Origin: Tillandsia leiboldiana
Lineage: Eukaryota > Streptophyta > Magnoliopsida > Poales > Bromeliaceae
Direction of reading: 5' to 3'
Length of the DNA: 64,000 bases
NCBI GenBank assembly: GCA_029204045.2
Contig: CM055064.1
Coordinates: 1,171,080 to 1,235,079, forward strand
Shown here in pieces: positions 50,154-63,765 of the stretch. The position numbers and the translations under genes were made by a program. Positions within the stretch are counted from its first letter, which is position 1, and each line of letters starts with the position of its first letter. The notes beneath the pieces were generated by a model. It made no database searches. It was not told the origin of the DNA and saw only the letters and a program-made list of their open reading frames with translations.

Positions 50154-53100
50154 CTATGAACTGACAAAATATTTTGTTAGGTTACCGAATATTCCATAAT
50201 AAAGTTACAATTACCGTCAAATCTTTTGATGAAGAGTTAATGAAGTAAAAAAATAACAAAAGCCTGGTTCTGAAATTGAAACTTTTAAAGGTCAGGTATC
50301 GATTTAAAAAATGTGAGAAAGTACAGAAAGTGTTTATATGTTATTACCTAATAAGATACTAGTTTTAACCTTCAAAAAGAAAAAGAAAAAAATAATAGCT
50401 TTAAGTATGATAAGCACCTAATATACTACAAAGGCCAGATTTCTCTTTATTGTGTGCAATTATGTTAAATATGTTTTAATGTATTTAGAAAGGCAAATGA
50501 GGATAAGGTGTGTGACAGACTGACCTTTCGGCATGTGGTAATGGGATCATCAGAGTAAAATGGTGGATAACCAACAAGCATTTCATACATAATTGCACCC
50601 AAAGACCACCTGCAAGTGGACAACAAGACTTCATAGGCACTGAGTAAAATCTTTAACAAAAGGGTCTAGCCAAAATATATATTTTGAAAGGTGAAAGTAA
50701 ATGCAGACCCTCTCAACTATAGGCTACTTTAAAATAGGCCTGTCGTTTTTTTTAACCCTCCTTTTCAGATTTCACACTCCTCAGCTTTGTTCAGATTTCA
50801 TTCATTTCTATCAGTTTTGAGTCAGGGATTCCTTAAAATTAACTGCTCAGTTATCAATTGTTATCAGAACCCTCAGTTCTGACAACTGAGAGGCAGATAG
50901 AACCATTCAATTTAACAAAATCACCATTTATTTTAATGGAATCACCAATTCAACTGACGGAAGTAACTTAAATCAAAACGAGAAAAAGTTAGGAGGATGT
51001 CAATCCAAATAAAGTTCAGCGACCTACTTCATAAAAGCCCAATAATTTAAGGGTCTGCATACCTTTTTACCTTTTTGAAATTACAAATAAACAGCATTTA
51101 ACCATAATGGATGAAACTGCTCATCTAAGTCTAAGCTCACTTACCAATCACACTCCATGCCATATCCTTTCTTCAGTAATACTTCTGGAGCAATATAGTC
51201 TGGTGTACCCACAGTAGAGAATGCCTAAAGGGACAATTCAAAGGCTGTTAACTTAGATTTGACCTTCAGGAAATAACTCTAAGAGCAATAGCATAGTAAA
51301 GATGGTACAACTATTACATAGGAGAGAGCACAGTGTACAAGAATATACCAGCTTTCTCCTGTTTATTTGCCAGTGCTGAAGCTGTTCATGTGGGCTCTTC
51401 CACCTACTATTATTCGTATCTGAAAAGCCACCATCAATGTCCATAGACTCCCTAAGGTCTTCATCAGTCATGGGTTCATCTTCATTCAAGGTTGAGAGTC
51501 TTGAAAAATCAATTGGTTTGCATAAACCAAAGTCTGAGAGCTTCATGTGACCACTTTTGTCCAATAACAGATTGTCAGGCTTAATATCCCTGCATATAGA
51601 GACAAACTAAATGGAGATCAGATGAATATAAAAGCACATCTGTAGATACCTTAGCATTTTTATGTAGATTTTTCAATTACCTCAGGAAGGTCCCACATGT
51701 TAGCTATTTATTTATGGGTTAAAATAAGTTCAACTTCCTGCCCCGTGACAATAGGCACAGGAGACTAATAAGTTGAGTTGGGTGAGCCTAATAAGTTGAG
51801 TAGGGCTGCGGTCCACAATAGACCTAACAGCAAGAGGCCCAACAATAGACCTAACGTCCAGGTGGGTTGAGTCCGGTCGAGACCCGTGGGCGTTGTGTCT
51901 GTACGCTTTAAGTGAATTGGTTGCGTATTTCTAGCAGCTCGAGCTTTTGGGATTAATGGTTAGCGCCAACGATCTGACACCACACTTCCTCTATTATAGA
52001 TCAACAAGCTTTAAGTCTTTCTTTCAAATAAAAGTATCTGTTGAAAATCTTTACAACGAGTTTAAAATGTTATGCTAGTAGTCTAAACTTTTGTTCATTT
52101 ACTAGAGTTAGCATAGACTGCAAGCAGTGCTGATCAGACAGGTACAAATGTAATAACGTGAAATGTACATGGAATTTAAAAAAGAAATGGGACTCAAGTT
52201 GAAACTATCAATGTAATATTCTTAGAATCCACTCTAATATTTCAGCAGGGACTTCCATAAAACAAAAGCCAAAGCTAAGGGACTACTACAAAAAGATAAA
52301 AATATAGGGGCATGAATTAAAATTTCCTAGAAAGTCAGAGACCTGAATATAAATTACCTAAACAATAAAAAACAAAGTAAATATTCAGCTGCCACTGGGA
52401 ACCACTAACCTGTGAATGTAGTTATGCTTATGAATGGATTCTATGGCTAGCACACTCTGGGCAATGTAAAATCTAGCAACATTTTCAGTTAATGTGTCTT
52501 CTCTCATGAGAAGGGTCATCATATCACCTCCAGGAAGATATTCCATGATCAAGTAAAGGTACTCTGCATCTTGGAATGAATAGTATAATTTCACAATGCA
52601 ATGACTAGCAACTTCAGCAAGCAGATTCCTTTCAGCTCTAACATGTTCCACCTAGGAAAAGAGGAGAAAGAAGAAAATTATGACAACAATGAGAAACAAA
52701 TAAAGCATAAGGGCAAATATCATATGTTGCAACATTGAACTAATAACATGCAAAATTAGATCAAATGGAACTTTGTGCAGGTAAAGACCAGGTTGAAGCG
52801 GTTGTTCAACCAAATCATATACATACATGAGAATATGAGGGAATATTAAATAGAAAGGAAAACTGGTAAAATTATACAACTTAACAACTTAGCCACATAA
52901 AATAGTAAAATGTGCAATAAGAGCATCAAGGCTGCCATGCATCATACAAAATAGTGATGACCTCTGTTACCTGGTTTGTCTCTATGTAATCCCATCAAAA
53001 ATATTTTGCTTAATAATATAAGCATACCATGCATGAATATGAAATATGTGGCTAAGCATTCATCTAATGGAAAGGAAAAACATCAATGTGCACATCAGAT

Positions 53101-56100
53101 ATGCTTTGGTCAATACTAAACTAGAAATCTTCAACTTATCAGAAGAGTTAATACTTCCAAGATCACCAATGAAAACCTTCCCTTAGACCATTATTTTCAC
53201 ACAAACATGTTACTCAAAACTTAAATGGGAACATACAATTATAACTTAATTATTAACACTAAGATAAACAAATAGAAGTCAAAGGCTTTCTAAAAATGAT
53301 AGGCTTTCTAAAAATGATATATCATATTCACGTATCTTACCTGACCCCTGCTAACCATCTCTGATTTCTTCAACTTTTTCATAGCATAAATATTGCCAGA
53401 GGATTTCTCCCGGCACAATCTGACCTGTAGCATGAGAAAGGTAAGCATGCAGGAAACCACAGCTACTGACTTGAACTATCATCCACTTTAAATATGTAAA
53501 TAACATATACAGGTATTCCTGATGTTGCCTACAAACTCAATAAAGCAACAAACAATGGTTCACAACTGCTTTTTGTTGTTACTTTTATCTTGGCGTGACA
53601 ATTAAGTAAATTTCCACAAATGTCGTTCTATAATATAAGATCACCTAAAAGACAAGGCATGTACTAATATTAATATATGCATATAGTAGGGAGTTTCAAT
53701 AGATGAGATGGTTTGGACATGTCCAACAGAGAACACATAGTTTGCCAGTACAGAGTGATTTCTTTCAACTTCAAAGTGCCTTAAAAGAAAAAGGAAAACA
53801 AAAATAACTAGGGAGGAAGCAGTAAAAGAAAGATATGACAGCACCAAGTTGATGAGGAACAGAATAGGACGGAAGAAACAAGACCAATTTAGCCAAGCCA
53901 AAATAGTGGGGAGCAAAGAACACATACTATATAGCTAACAATTTATCCAATTCAAAATGCATGAGGCTAGAGCCAAGATTTACTAGTGGTTTGCAGAATT
54001 AGAATTAACAAATGAATTCAGCTTCCATGTGCAAGATCAGACTGTAATTTCAATCAGACAAACAAGAAACAATAGCAGGCAATTCTGGTGCAGCAGTACC
54101 AAAAGCAGTTCATCCAACTATCATAGTACGGCCACTTTACAAAATTATTACGAAAGTTATAGATGGAGAAACACTTTGCAGGAATAAAGAAGAAAAAACT
54201 ATTAGTACTTTTAGTTCGCACGTAAACAAAACAGAATAAAATAGTAATTCTTGAAAAAATTTGCCACTATTAAGCATGTAAAGAACGCAACAGCAGACCT
54301 CCCCAAAAGCACCTCTTCCAATAATGGTGAGTAGCTCAAAGTCATCTGCACAGATTTTGTGCCTTTTAAGTCGCATAAACTCTGTTTCCTTCCTCTCTAA
54401 ATCCTTTATTATATTAATTTGCTCCTCCTTGGGAACTTGGGAAGACGCTAATTTTCTCTCCAAAAACCAACGTCTGCAATAAGTATAGATTTCAAATGAA
54501 TTTTGACGTTATCAGAAAATAAGAAAAACAGATCTCCACAAAAAAGCGAATAATTGTAAATGAGTATTTAAGTTAAAAGAATAAAAAGTCTGTTAGTCAG
54601 GATATAGAAATCAATGATAAATATATTTCAAAAAAGGGGAAAAAGCAGGTGTTTTATGAGTAAAACTAGCCACTTTAAGTAAATATGCGGTATCCGTACT
54701 TTTCATATTCAAACTTGTTCATATATTCGTATGTGGAAGTGTACAAATATGGATCGGATAGAAAGATAACTAATCCAAAGAACCAGAAATTCTAAAGCAG
54801 AACAAGGCCAAGAGGCATCGTCATATGGCCTTTTAGGCGCAAGCATATAACAGTTCCTTTCAAAAAGTAGCGCAAAAGAGTACATCCGGAAAGGGAAGAT
54901 CTTCATTTATTGCCAAAAGGTACATAGCCAGCAAGAATACAGGTCTACTAAGGATTGTAAATTATGGACTAGTCGTCTTGCCCAATCAAGTTCGCCTCAA
55001 AATATGACTCTAATGTCCATATCATTCCAAATCTGCTTCTTTACTCTCATTCATGTTGAATATAAATATTAAAAACAATTGTTGTTCTCCAAACACTGAA
55101 GCTACTAGAGAATGGCGTTCAACATAAATATTAAAAACTGATCCATAATGATATCTACAAACCCCAAATCCTTCTACTCTAATATACTGAAATTACCTTT
55201 TGCAAATTGAAGCTTCATTAACTAGAAATGTCTTCAAATCTTATAATGTATTAGAACCTACCATTTAGTGCTATAATCCTGCCAAATACAAGAGTACTTC
55301 TCCAACACTTATGGCATGACCAGAAGATTTTCAAGAGCTTCCAACAGGTGTTGCCTAACCACTTATCTCCAAGAGTTCACTATCTTACCATTTACTAAGA
55401 TTGTAGCTTCCTTCAAAAGATAAAGTACTTCACCTCAATCACATTCTGTTATCAAAAACCTTCTTTTCTGTTTCCAAAAAACATAGCTCATTAATGCTTT
55501 GTACTATCATAATTTTGACATCAACTAGAATCACATAAAATTTCTAGCGATGAAATTTCACTCGTTATATATAATGTATAACTTAAGATCTATATGTTAT
55601 GCCATCAATCCTTCAACTTGCTGCACTCAAACAGTAACAAGCAATTATTGGAGACTAGAGCTTCCCCATCATGATAAGAGACATAGAACAACAACAAGAG
55701 CAGAGAGACCCAAAAAACAAAAAAGGTCATAAACAAACAACCACAGAAATGATAACAGTGATTAGTTATTTACTCTGGTAGTAGCTCAACTCCATGACCA
55801 GTTTAACAAAGCTCTTTCAAATAGTGGGGATCAATACAATATCTCCAAAAATAAGTGGCATCAGCTAAACACAGACCCAGTTTTATTATACTGAACAATA
55901 GCTGTGAAAGTTTTCTGTTAGACCAATCTAATTCAAGCTCCGCCTACTTCCTTTTCAGCTTTCTTCTCACTTTCCTCTTATAGCACATACACAAATTGTA
56001 CAAATTCCACAGTTCGTATGCTGCAAAAAGCTCACAAAACTCAATCTAAAGCAGAAGCATGAGCAAAAAGGCACCCTCTACTCATCAAATCCATCAAAAC

Positions 56101-56714
56101 TTAGAGTATAATCTCCACAATCTACCGAGAATCACCACAAGACTCACATTTTGAATACTAAACCAGATTACAAGACCCGAATTAAATATTCGGAGCTCCA
56201 TTGAGCATTACAACGAGAAGAAACCCTTAGACACTGAGAAGCTCACAGAGCTAGCTGAAGAGATCGATTAATAGCAAGATTTGCCCCTCAAATCCCCCCG
56301 ATCGGGAAAAAAAAGCGAAACTGGCGAAGATCTAAGGCTAAACCCTCGGATCGAGCAAGAACAAGCGATCTAAGTACAGAGAGAGGGAATCGAATCGAAT
56401 GGGGCAAGAGGAGAGGGGAGAGGGGGAGAAGAGCTTAACCTCTCCTTGCGATCCTGGATGTTCTTCATCTGCGCCCTGTAGTGGTTCTCGATGAACTGCT
56501 TCGCGGCGGCGACTCGCTCCATTGTGAGGCTCGACCCCACCTTCTCCTCCGCCGCCGCCGCCGCCGCCGCCGCCTCCTCCGCCGCCGTCTCGAGCCGCTC
56601 CCGCGCCCCGTTCTCCCTCTCCTCCGCCGGATCCTCCATCTCGCTCTCCATCTCCCTCCTCCTCTCTCTCTCTCCCTCTCGCTCTCTCTCCGAGAGCTCG
56701 TCCCTCTCCTCCAC
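46799..56714 (-). CDS. NDR-family AGC protein kinase (tricorner-like), 13 coding exons
   Basis: Exons in transcript order: 56714-56440, 54473-54299, 53424-53341, 52651-52410, 51589-51349, 51224-51145, 50609-50525, 49809-49678, 49591-49478, 48460-48419, 48233-48149, 47756-47706, 46887-46799. Splice sites and phases close at 564 residues. The N-terminal segment (SLTMERVAAAKQFIENHYRAQMKNIQDRKERRWFLERKL) is the MOB-binding region of NDR kinases. The kinase domain shows GRGAFGEV (144-151), the ATP lysine in AMKK (Lys166), YIHRDIKPDN (256-265), DFG (278-280) and the activation-segment FSTVGTPDYIAPE (Ser342). It carries the long NDR-type insert before that segment (NRRK). The hydrophobic motif FVGYTYKNFD has Thr504. 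NDR kinases act with MOB proteins and an upstream Ste20-type kinase in cell polarity and growth. The first 57 residues are Glu/Arg/Ala-rich, so the true start could be the Met of MESEMEDPAEE, about residue 22. Confidence 0.93.
48589..49140. mobile_element. hAT-type MITE in intron 9 of the NDR kinase gene
   Basis: The left end CAAGGAATTAAGTGCCG and the complement of the right end CAGGGATTGAAGTGCCG match at 14 of 17 positions. A perfect 8-base target duplication GTTTAAAC flanks it (48581-48588, 49141-49148), the hAT length. The subterminal parts are GC-rich (GTGCCG, GGCACG repeats) and a long poly-A lies inside. Confidence 0.85.
50104..50148. repeat. (GA)n microsatellite in an intron of the NDR kinase gene
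   Basis: About 22 GA units. Confidence 0.95.
51690..52010. mobile_element. Possible truncated LTR fragment in intron 4 of the NDR kinase gene
   Basis: A GC-richer patch with CAGCTCGAGCTTTTGGGATT and GCGCCAACGATCTGACACC looks like the end of a plant Copia-type LTR near a primer-binding site. Local direct repeats are also present (CAATAGACCTAAC twice, CTAATAAGTTGAG twice). There is no partner LTR. Confidence 0.3.
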
Positions 56715-56999
56715 CTCCTCTCCTGTATCTATCTATTATATTTATATTTTGGTGTGTTATTTTTTTATTTATTTTTAATTTGTTAAAGCACTCGCGTACA
56801 TGTATATTGTATATACGACGAGGTCAGAATACAGCGAGTATAACCACCTCTCTCTCTCTCTACGTATATTGCTACTTCCCACTAAAGTACCATACTTTTC
56901 CGTATATATCCTTTTTAAAAGTATATGGACTTTAAAATATTTTAATTTTTTTTTCTTATTTTCTTTTTTAAATGTCAAATTTAGAAGTTATATATATAA
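56715..56999. other. NDR kinase 5' flank
   Basis: CT-rich leader sequence on the sense strand lies near the start, then AT-rich DNA. A short CTCTCT run is at about 56850-56860. Confidence 0.5.
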
Positions 57000-57171
57000 G
57001 GAAAATGCTACTTGTACACCCCATTTGGGGGTGTACATCGCACACCCCACCCATCCAATGGGTGGGGTGTGGTGAGGGGTCACTTCACAATTTGTGAAGT
57101 GACCCCCCCACCCTTAGATGGGTGGGTGTAAGATGTACACCCCCTTTGGGGGTGTACATGTAGCGTTGCCC
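57000..57171. mobile_element. Micron-like MITE (family A), strongly palindromic copy
   Basis: The left end is GGAAAATGCTACTTGTACAC and the right end is GTGTACATGTAGCGTTGCCC. Inner repeats are CACCCATCCAATGGGTGGGG and TCACTTCACAATTTGTGAAG. (TA)n follows directly. Confidence 0.88.

Positions 57172-57930
<759 letters not shown>

Positions 57931-57988
<58 letters not shown>
57931..57988. repeat. (TA)n microsatellite
   Basis: This TA run lies between the family D and family C elements. Confidence 0.95.
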
Positions 57989-57992
<4 letters not shown>

Positions 57993-58190
57993 CGTAGGGC
58001 TCTATACTCTTATGAGTATAAACCCTTTTATACTCATAACTTTTTTACCCTTGGATGAAGGAATGTAAGCACTGCCATCATACGGAAGACCCACTGTCAT
58101 CATAACCACGCATTTTTTCATCCAACAACTAAAAACCTGTAAGCATCAATGACTTGATACTTTTATAAGTATAGGAGCTCAATTCCACCA
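57989..58190. mobile_element. (TA)n-flanked MITE, family C, copy 1
   Basis: The left end is GGGCTCTATACTCTTATGAG and the right end is ACTTTTATAAGTATAGGAGC (inverted). The interior (ACCCTTGGATGAAGGAATGT) resembles family B interiors, so B and C may be distant relatives. Confidence 0.65.

Positions 58191-58683
<493 letters not shown>

Positions 58684-58752
<69 letters not shown>
58684..58752. repeat. (TA)n microsatellite
   Basis: A TA run with one AAATATAAATA interruption. Confidence 0.94.
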
Positions 58753-58755
<3 letters not shown>

Positions 58756-58960
58756 GAGCTTATATACTTTTGAAAGCACAACTCCCATTATGCTTGTGAA
58801 TTTGATATCATTGGATTTGTATTGAGATTTGTGCTATTGTAAAGTCACTAAAACGAGAGACAGAGAAAGTACAATAGCACGGATCTCAATACAAATCCAA
58901 TGATAAAAAATTCACAAGCATAGTTGGGCTTATACTTTTAAAAGTATATAAGTTCTACTC
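58753..58960. mobile_element. Family C-related MITE, near-perfect palindrome
   Basis: The left end GTAGAGCTTATATACTTTTG is the complement of the right end TTTTAAAAGTATATAAGTTC with few changes. The arms share GGATTTGTATTGAGATTTGT and its complement. (TA)n lies on both sides. Confidence 0.75.
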
Positions 58961-58978
58961 ATATATATATATATATAT

Positions 58979-59150
58979 GAGCAACGCTACATGTACACCC
59001 CCAAAGGGGGTGTACATCTTACACCCACCCATCTAAGGGTGGGAGGGTCACTTCACAAATTGTGAAGTGACCCCTCACCACACCCCACCCATTGGATGGG
59101 TGGGGTGTGCGATGTACACCCCCAAATGGGGTGTACAAGTAGCATTTTCC
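58979..59150. mobile_element. Micron-like MITE (family A)
   Basis: The left end is GAGCAACGCTACATGTACAC and the right end is GTGTACAAGTAGCATTTTCC. It is a close relative of the copy at 57000-57171 in inverted orientation, with the same CACTTCACAAATTGTGAAGT core. Short TA runs flank it. Confidence 0.88.
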
Positions 59151-59270
59151 TATATATATATATATATACAATTGAGCTCCTATACTTGTAAAAGTATTAA
59201 GTTATGGATGATTGTGAGTTTTTGATTTTTGAATGTAGGAATATGCGATTTGAATGATAGTGGTCCCTTG

Positions 59271-59914
59271 GACAGTATTTGTTTCAGGAACAAGGCATAG
59301 AATAAGGTCTTATTCCAGCCTTATTTTCCAAACACGGTTGATTTGGATGAGAACAATAGTTCTCGTCTTTATAGAATAAACTGGTATAAGATTAGAACTA
59401 TTGTTCCCGTCTTTTTTCTGTAACAAGTTTGTTTTCATTTGAGAATAAGCTTAATTAAAGTAAATATAGCTTTAATTATTGTTTAATTATTGTGTTAACT
59501 CTTTAATTAATTTAATATTTTGACTAATCTAATTATTTACCTATTAGATAATTAACTAATTAATTTATTAAATTATTTGTAGTTAAGTAAATTATTTATT
59601 AACAATACTCATTATTGTTAATTATTTATCAATTAATATTTAGGGTTATTTAGCAATAGTTAATTAAATAAATTAAATTATTGCATAATTAATATTTTTA
59701 TATTAATTAATTATATAAAATATTATTATTTTAAAATTATAATTATTCTTATTCTCACTATTCTAATCTAATTATCCAAATACTATTTTTCTTATTACGA
59801 GTAGCAACCCAATTTTCATCCAAACGCAAAATTAATTTTATTCCAACTTATTGCTGAATTTATATCTATCCCTAGAATAATCAGTTCTATCTTATATCTG
59901 AACCAAACACAGCC
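59271..59914. mobile_element. Tourist-like MITE inserted in a family C element
   Basis: It starts GACAGTATTTGTTTCAG and ends CTGAACCAAACACAGCC. The complement of the end is GGCTGTGTTTGGTTCAG, matching the start from TATTTG on. Flanks are TTG on both sides (59268-59270, 59915-59917). The AT-rich body resembles 10260-11024. Confidence 0.75.
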
Positions 59915-60040
59915 TTGAGGTTTAGGGAATGGTTGGTGTAATAGCATAATTTAAGTATTGTGCTTTTAAAAGTACCAGGTGCTTATAAGTTTTTTACTAT
60001 TTCTTTGACTGATTTCACCCCTTAGATCATACTGTACCAC

Positions 60041-61058
60041 TATTGAGCGGAAAAGTCACGGTCTGCGATCGACCCGTGGGGGTGACCCTCTGAGTGTGAT
60101 TCGTCACATGACAATGGATCAAGCGATCGTGCCGATGAGGGATCCGCTCGACCGGATTCTTCTCAATCAACTCTCGAACGAGCTCGGCTTAGATTTGCCT
60201 AACTGAGGTTGTGAGGGAAGCAGAGTTCGCCCTAGAATAGCCGAACTAGGATTCAGATACAAGGAATTGACACGACTAAGGAGCCGATTAAGATTTTGTA
60301 TTGATTGGAGTGGGGTTACAAGAGTAACTGGAACCGATTACAAGTTAATCTACTATTAGAAAATGCGGTAAAGGTTATCTAGGAAAGCAGTAAATGCATA
60401 TATGAAAGGTATGAAAAAACATGGGTGGTCACTGACTTACGAGATTGCAGAACCCTTTTTTTTCGATGGTTCGCTTATTTATACATTTACGAACCATGTA
60501 TATAACCGCCGATTTTAGAAATCGACGTGATCTAAGGGGAATCATCGTAAATTCTCAACTACTTTCTTTTGAGTCGATTCTCCTCAGTACGATAGTAGTC
60601 GTTTTTCGTCTAAATTCATCCTATAATCGACACGCCGAAGCGTGATTTTCAGCGCTTTCCAATGTTGGGCGTCGCTGGCCGTTCCGGAGGCTGTTACGAG
60701 ATTCGCGCCCAAATCTCGTACTATTTCCTTCCACGATTTTTCTTTCTGTTGCTCGATCAACCGAGAATTGATACTGACTCCGCTTTTTTTATCGCTTGAC
60801 TGAAGCGGTCGGGTATTTGCCTTTGGCCGAGGTTGGTTTTGGATGAGGCGATAATCCTCTTGTCGGTCGCTTCTCCTATCGGCTGATGCTTTTAGTCGAT
60901 GATGCATGTTGCGTGTTGCACTCTCACGTGATCGAGGTCGGTTTTAGTCAAGATGCGGGTCCCTCTCTACTGACTTATTCTCCTATTAGCTGATGTGCTC
61001 AGCCGATGGTATACGCCACGTGTCACTTCCTTAAATGGCGAAAATTCTGGTCTCAACA
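60041..61058 (+). mobile_element. Solo LTR (1018 bp) with 5-bp target duplication
   Basis: It begins TATTGAG and ends CTCAACA. The complement of the end is TGTTGAG, so the original TG..CA ends have one change at the left. ACCAC is duplicated at 60036-60040 and 61059-61063. There is no second LTR, primer-binding site or coding region, so it is a solo LTR left by recombination. The superfamily is not decidable from the ends. The open frames at 60445-60907 are LTR sequence. A diverged relative lies at 18180-18905. Confidence 0.85.
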
Positions 61059-61182
61059 ACCACCAACCACTCACTAAACCCTAGGTGACCACTATCATCC
61101 CAACCCCACATCATTTCATCCAAAAGCTAAAAACCTATAAGTATCAATAACATGGTACTTTTAAAAGTATAGAAGCTCAGTT

Positions 61183-61440
61183 CTATATGAGTTCGTCTAA
61201 TGTGCTTTTAAAAGTACAATGCATTTGACGCTTGTAAGTTTTCCGCCGTTAGATCTAATTATTTGATTAATTTCGTCATTTAGATCATACTATTCCACCA
61301 ACCACCCACTAAGCCTAAGGGGCTCATTATCATCATAACCGTACATCATTTCATCTAATGGTTAAAAACCTGCAAGCATCAATAACTTTGTATTAAAAGC
61401 ATATGAGTTAGTTCTATATGAGTTCGTCTATTGTGCTTTT
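61183..61440. mobile_element. Family C MITE, further copy
   Basis: The left end is GTGCTTTTAAAAGTACAATG. The inner TTCCGCCGTTAGATCTAATT and CACCAACCACCCACTAAGCC match the family interior. Confidence 0.6.
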
Positions 61441-61469
61441 AAAAACATTTATATAGAGAGAGAAAAAAC

Positions 61470-61704
61470 GAGGTTACTATACTATCAATAGTACCAAACA
61501 CTTGATACTATTCAGTTTTCGACTCTTGAATGAAGGAATTTGCAGTTAGGATTAGTGGTCTCCTAGGGTTTATTATGTGGTTGGAAAAATATATAGTATA
61601 AATTATAGGGACCATTATTGTTCAAACTGTATAATTTTTTATTTAGAGGCCGAAAACTCAATAGTACAAAATGCTTTGTAGTATTAATAGTATAGTAACC
61701 GAAT

Positions 61705-61705
<1 letters not shown>
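61470..61705. mobile_element. MITE family B, copy 4
   Basis: The left end is GGTTACTATACTATCAATAG and the right end is ATTAATAGTATAGTAACC, nearly perfect complements. (TA)n(GA)n follows at 61708-61757. Confidence 0.75.
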
Positions 61706-61707
<2 letters not shown>

Positions 61708-61739
<32 letters not shown>

Positions 61740-61757
61740 AGAGAGAGAGAGAGAGAG
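61708..61757. repeat. Compound (TA)n(GA)n microsatellite
   Basis: A TA run is followed by GA units. Confidence 0.93.
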
Positions 61758-62348
61758 TAGAGCTTATATATTTTCAAAAGTACAAGTCCAAATAATACCT
61801 TAAGTACAAGGATAATATAGTCATTAGAAAATAAAAATTTTTGTTTTGCGAGAATTTGAGGTATATGCATATATATTTTCATGGGCATAAATAGAAGAAT
61901 AAACAATAATACTATTTTCATGATAATTTTATTGTTTTTAAATTAAACAGATTAAAAATATATTTTCAATTCAAAAATCACCTCATAAGAGTGAAGAATT
62001 TTGTTTTAAAAAAAAAGTAGTTCACTTTTAACAAGCACCCAACAGGTTATAGTTTCCCCGCACGAATCTTGATGTGCCTTTTTTTTAAAAAAAAATAATT
62101 TCTTAATATTCATCTGCACCAGTGACATGTGGACACGTAGAGGGCAATATAGGTAGATTAAAGGGAAAAATGCGCGAAGACCCTTCAAGTATAGCCTATG
62201 GTTAAAACAGATCCTCAAATTTTTTAGCTATGCCCTACCGACTCTCGATTTTATTAATACTTTTGTCGGTCAAGTTGAGTATTTCGTTTAATTAGATTTT
62301 TTTCTTTTTTTGAGTTGGTTGATAATATTTATTTTATATTTTTTTAGC

Positions 62349-62420
<72 letters not shown>

Positions 62421-62515
62421 CTGGTACTTTTTTTAATAAATAATAAAAATATTTTTATCCGTTGATCTACAAAAGATAAAAAAGTAATTTTACTAATTAT
62501 CAGGTTAACAGGTAA
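61758..62515. other. AT-rich intergenic DNA, no gene supported
   Basis: It includes another (TA)n(GA)n tract (62351-62414). The low-complexity frames (61658-61921, 62006-62218, minus) are not supported. Confidence 0.5.
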
Positions 62516-62519
62516 CTTT

Positions 62520-63765
62520 ATAAAAAATTTTAAAATTATAATTTAGGCATTAATTTAAAGAGATTTAAAATAATAATTTAGTCATTAATTTAAAAAGTTT
62601 AATTTAAAAAGTTTAAGAATTATAATTTAGACATTAATTTAAAAAAATTTAGAATTATAATTTATACATTAATTTAAAGAGTTTAAATTAAAAAAATTTA
62701 GAATTAAAATTTAGGCATTAATTTAAAGACTTTAATTTTAAAAAATTTAAAATTATAATTTAGACATTAATTTAAAGAGATTTAAAATAACAATTTAGTC
62801 ATTAATTTAAAGAGTGTAAATTAAAAAATTTTAGAATTATAATTTAGGCATTAATTTAAAGAGTTTAATTTTTTTAAAAAAAGTAGAATTACAATTTAGG
62901 CATTAATTTAAAAAATTTAATTTAAATAATTTTAGAATTACAATTTACCCATTAATTTAAAGAGTTTAAATTAAAAAAAATTAGAATTATAATTTAGGCA
63001 TTAATTTAAAAAGTTTAGAATTACAATTTAGGCATTAATTTTAAAAGTTTAATTTAAAGAATTTTAGAATGACAATTTAGGCATTAATTTAAAAAGTTTT
63101 AGAATTATAATTTAGGTATTAATTTAAAAAGTTTAATTTAAAGAGTTTTATAATGACAATTTAGGCATTAATTTAAAGAGTTTAATTTTAAAAAAATTAG
63201 AATTATAATTTAGGCATTAATTTGAAGAGTTTTAGAATTAAAATTTAGTCATTAATTTTAAAAGTTTAATTTAAAAAAAAAAATTAGAATTATAATTTAA
63301 ATATTAATTTAAAGAGTTTTAGAATTACAATTTAGGCATTAACTTAAAGAGTTTAATTTAAAGAATTTTAGAATTACAATTTAGGCATTAATTTAAAGAG
63401 TTTAAATTTAAAAAAAATTAGACATTAATTTAAAGAGTTTTAGAATTATAATTTAGGCATTAATTTAAAAAGCTTAATTTAAGGAGTTTTAGAATGGTAA
63501 TTTAGCCATTAATTTAAAGAGTTTAATTTAAAAAATTTTAGAATTACAATTTAGGTATTAATTTAAAAAGTTTTAGAATTACAATTTAATCATTAATTTA
63601 AAAATTTTAATTTAAAAAAATTTAGAATTATAATTTAGATATTAATTTAAAGAGTTTTAGAATTACAATTTATGCATTAATTTAAAAAGTTTTAGAATTA
63701 TAATTTAGGCATTAATTTAAAGAGTTTAATTTGTTTGAAAAATTTTAAAGTTTCTTTAATTTAAA
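62520..63765. repeat. Degenerate AT-rich tandem array (minisatellite-like), about 1.2 kb
   Basis: The words AATTTAGGCATTAATTTAAA, GAGTTTAATTT and TTTAGAATTATAATTT recur about every 35-60 bases, with more than 25 occurrences of the CATTAATTTAAA word or close variants. Units vary by presence or absence of a TTTAATTTAAAA segment. All lie in the same orientation. Not coding. Confidence 0.85.

Larger units (their letters stand above)
59170..61182. mobile_element. Family C region split by two later insertions
   Basis: The pieces 59170-59270, 59915-60040 and 61059-61182 join to continuous family C sequence when compared with 58451-58683. The breaks are a Tourist-like element and a solo LTR, each with its own target duplication. 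Confidence 0.75.
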
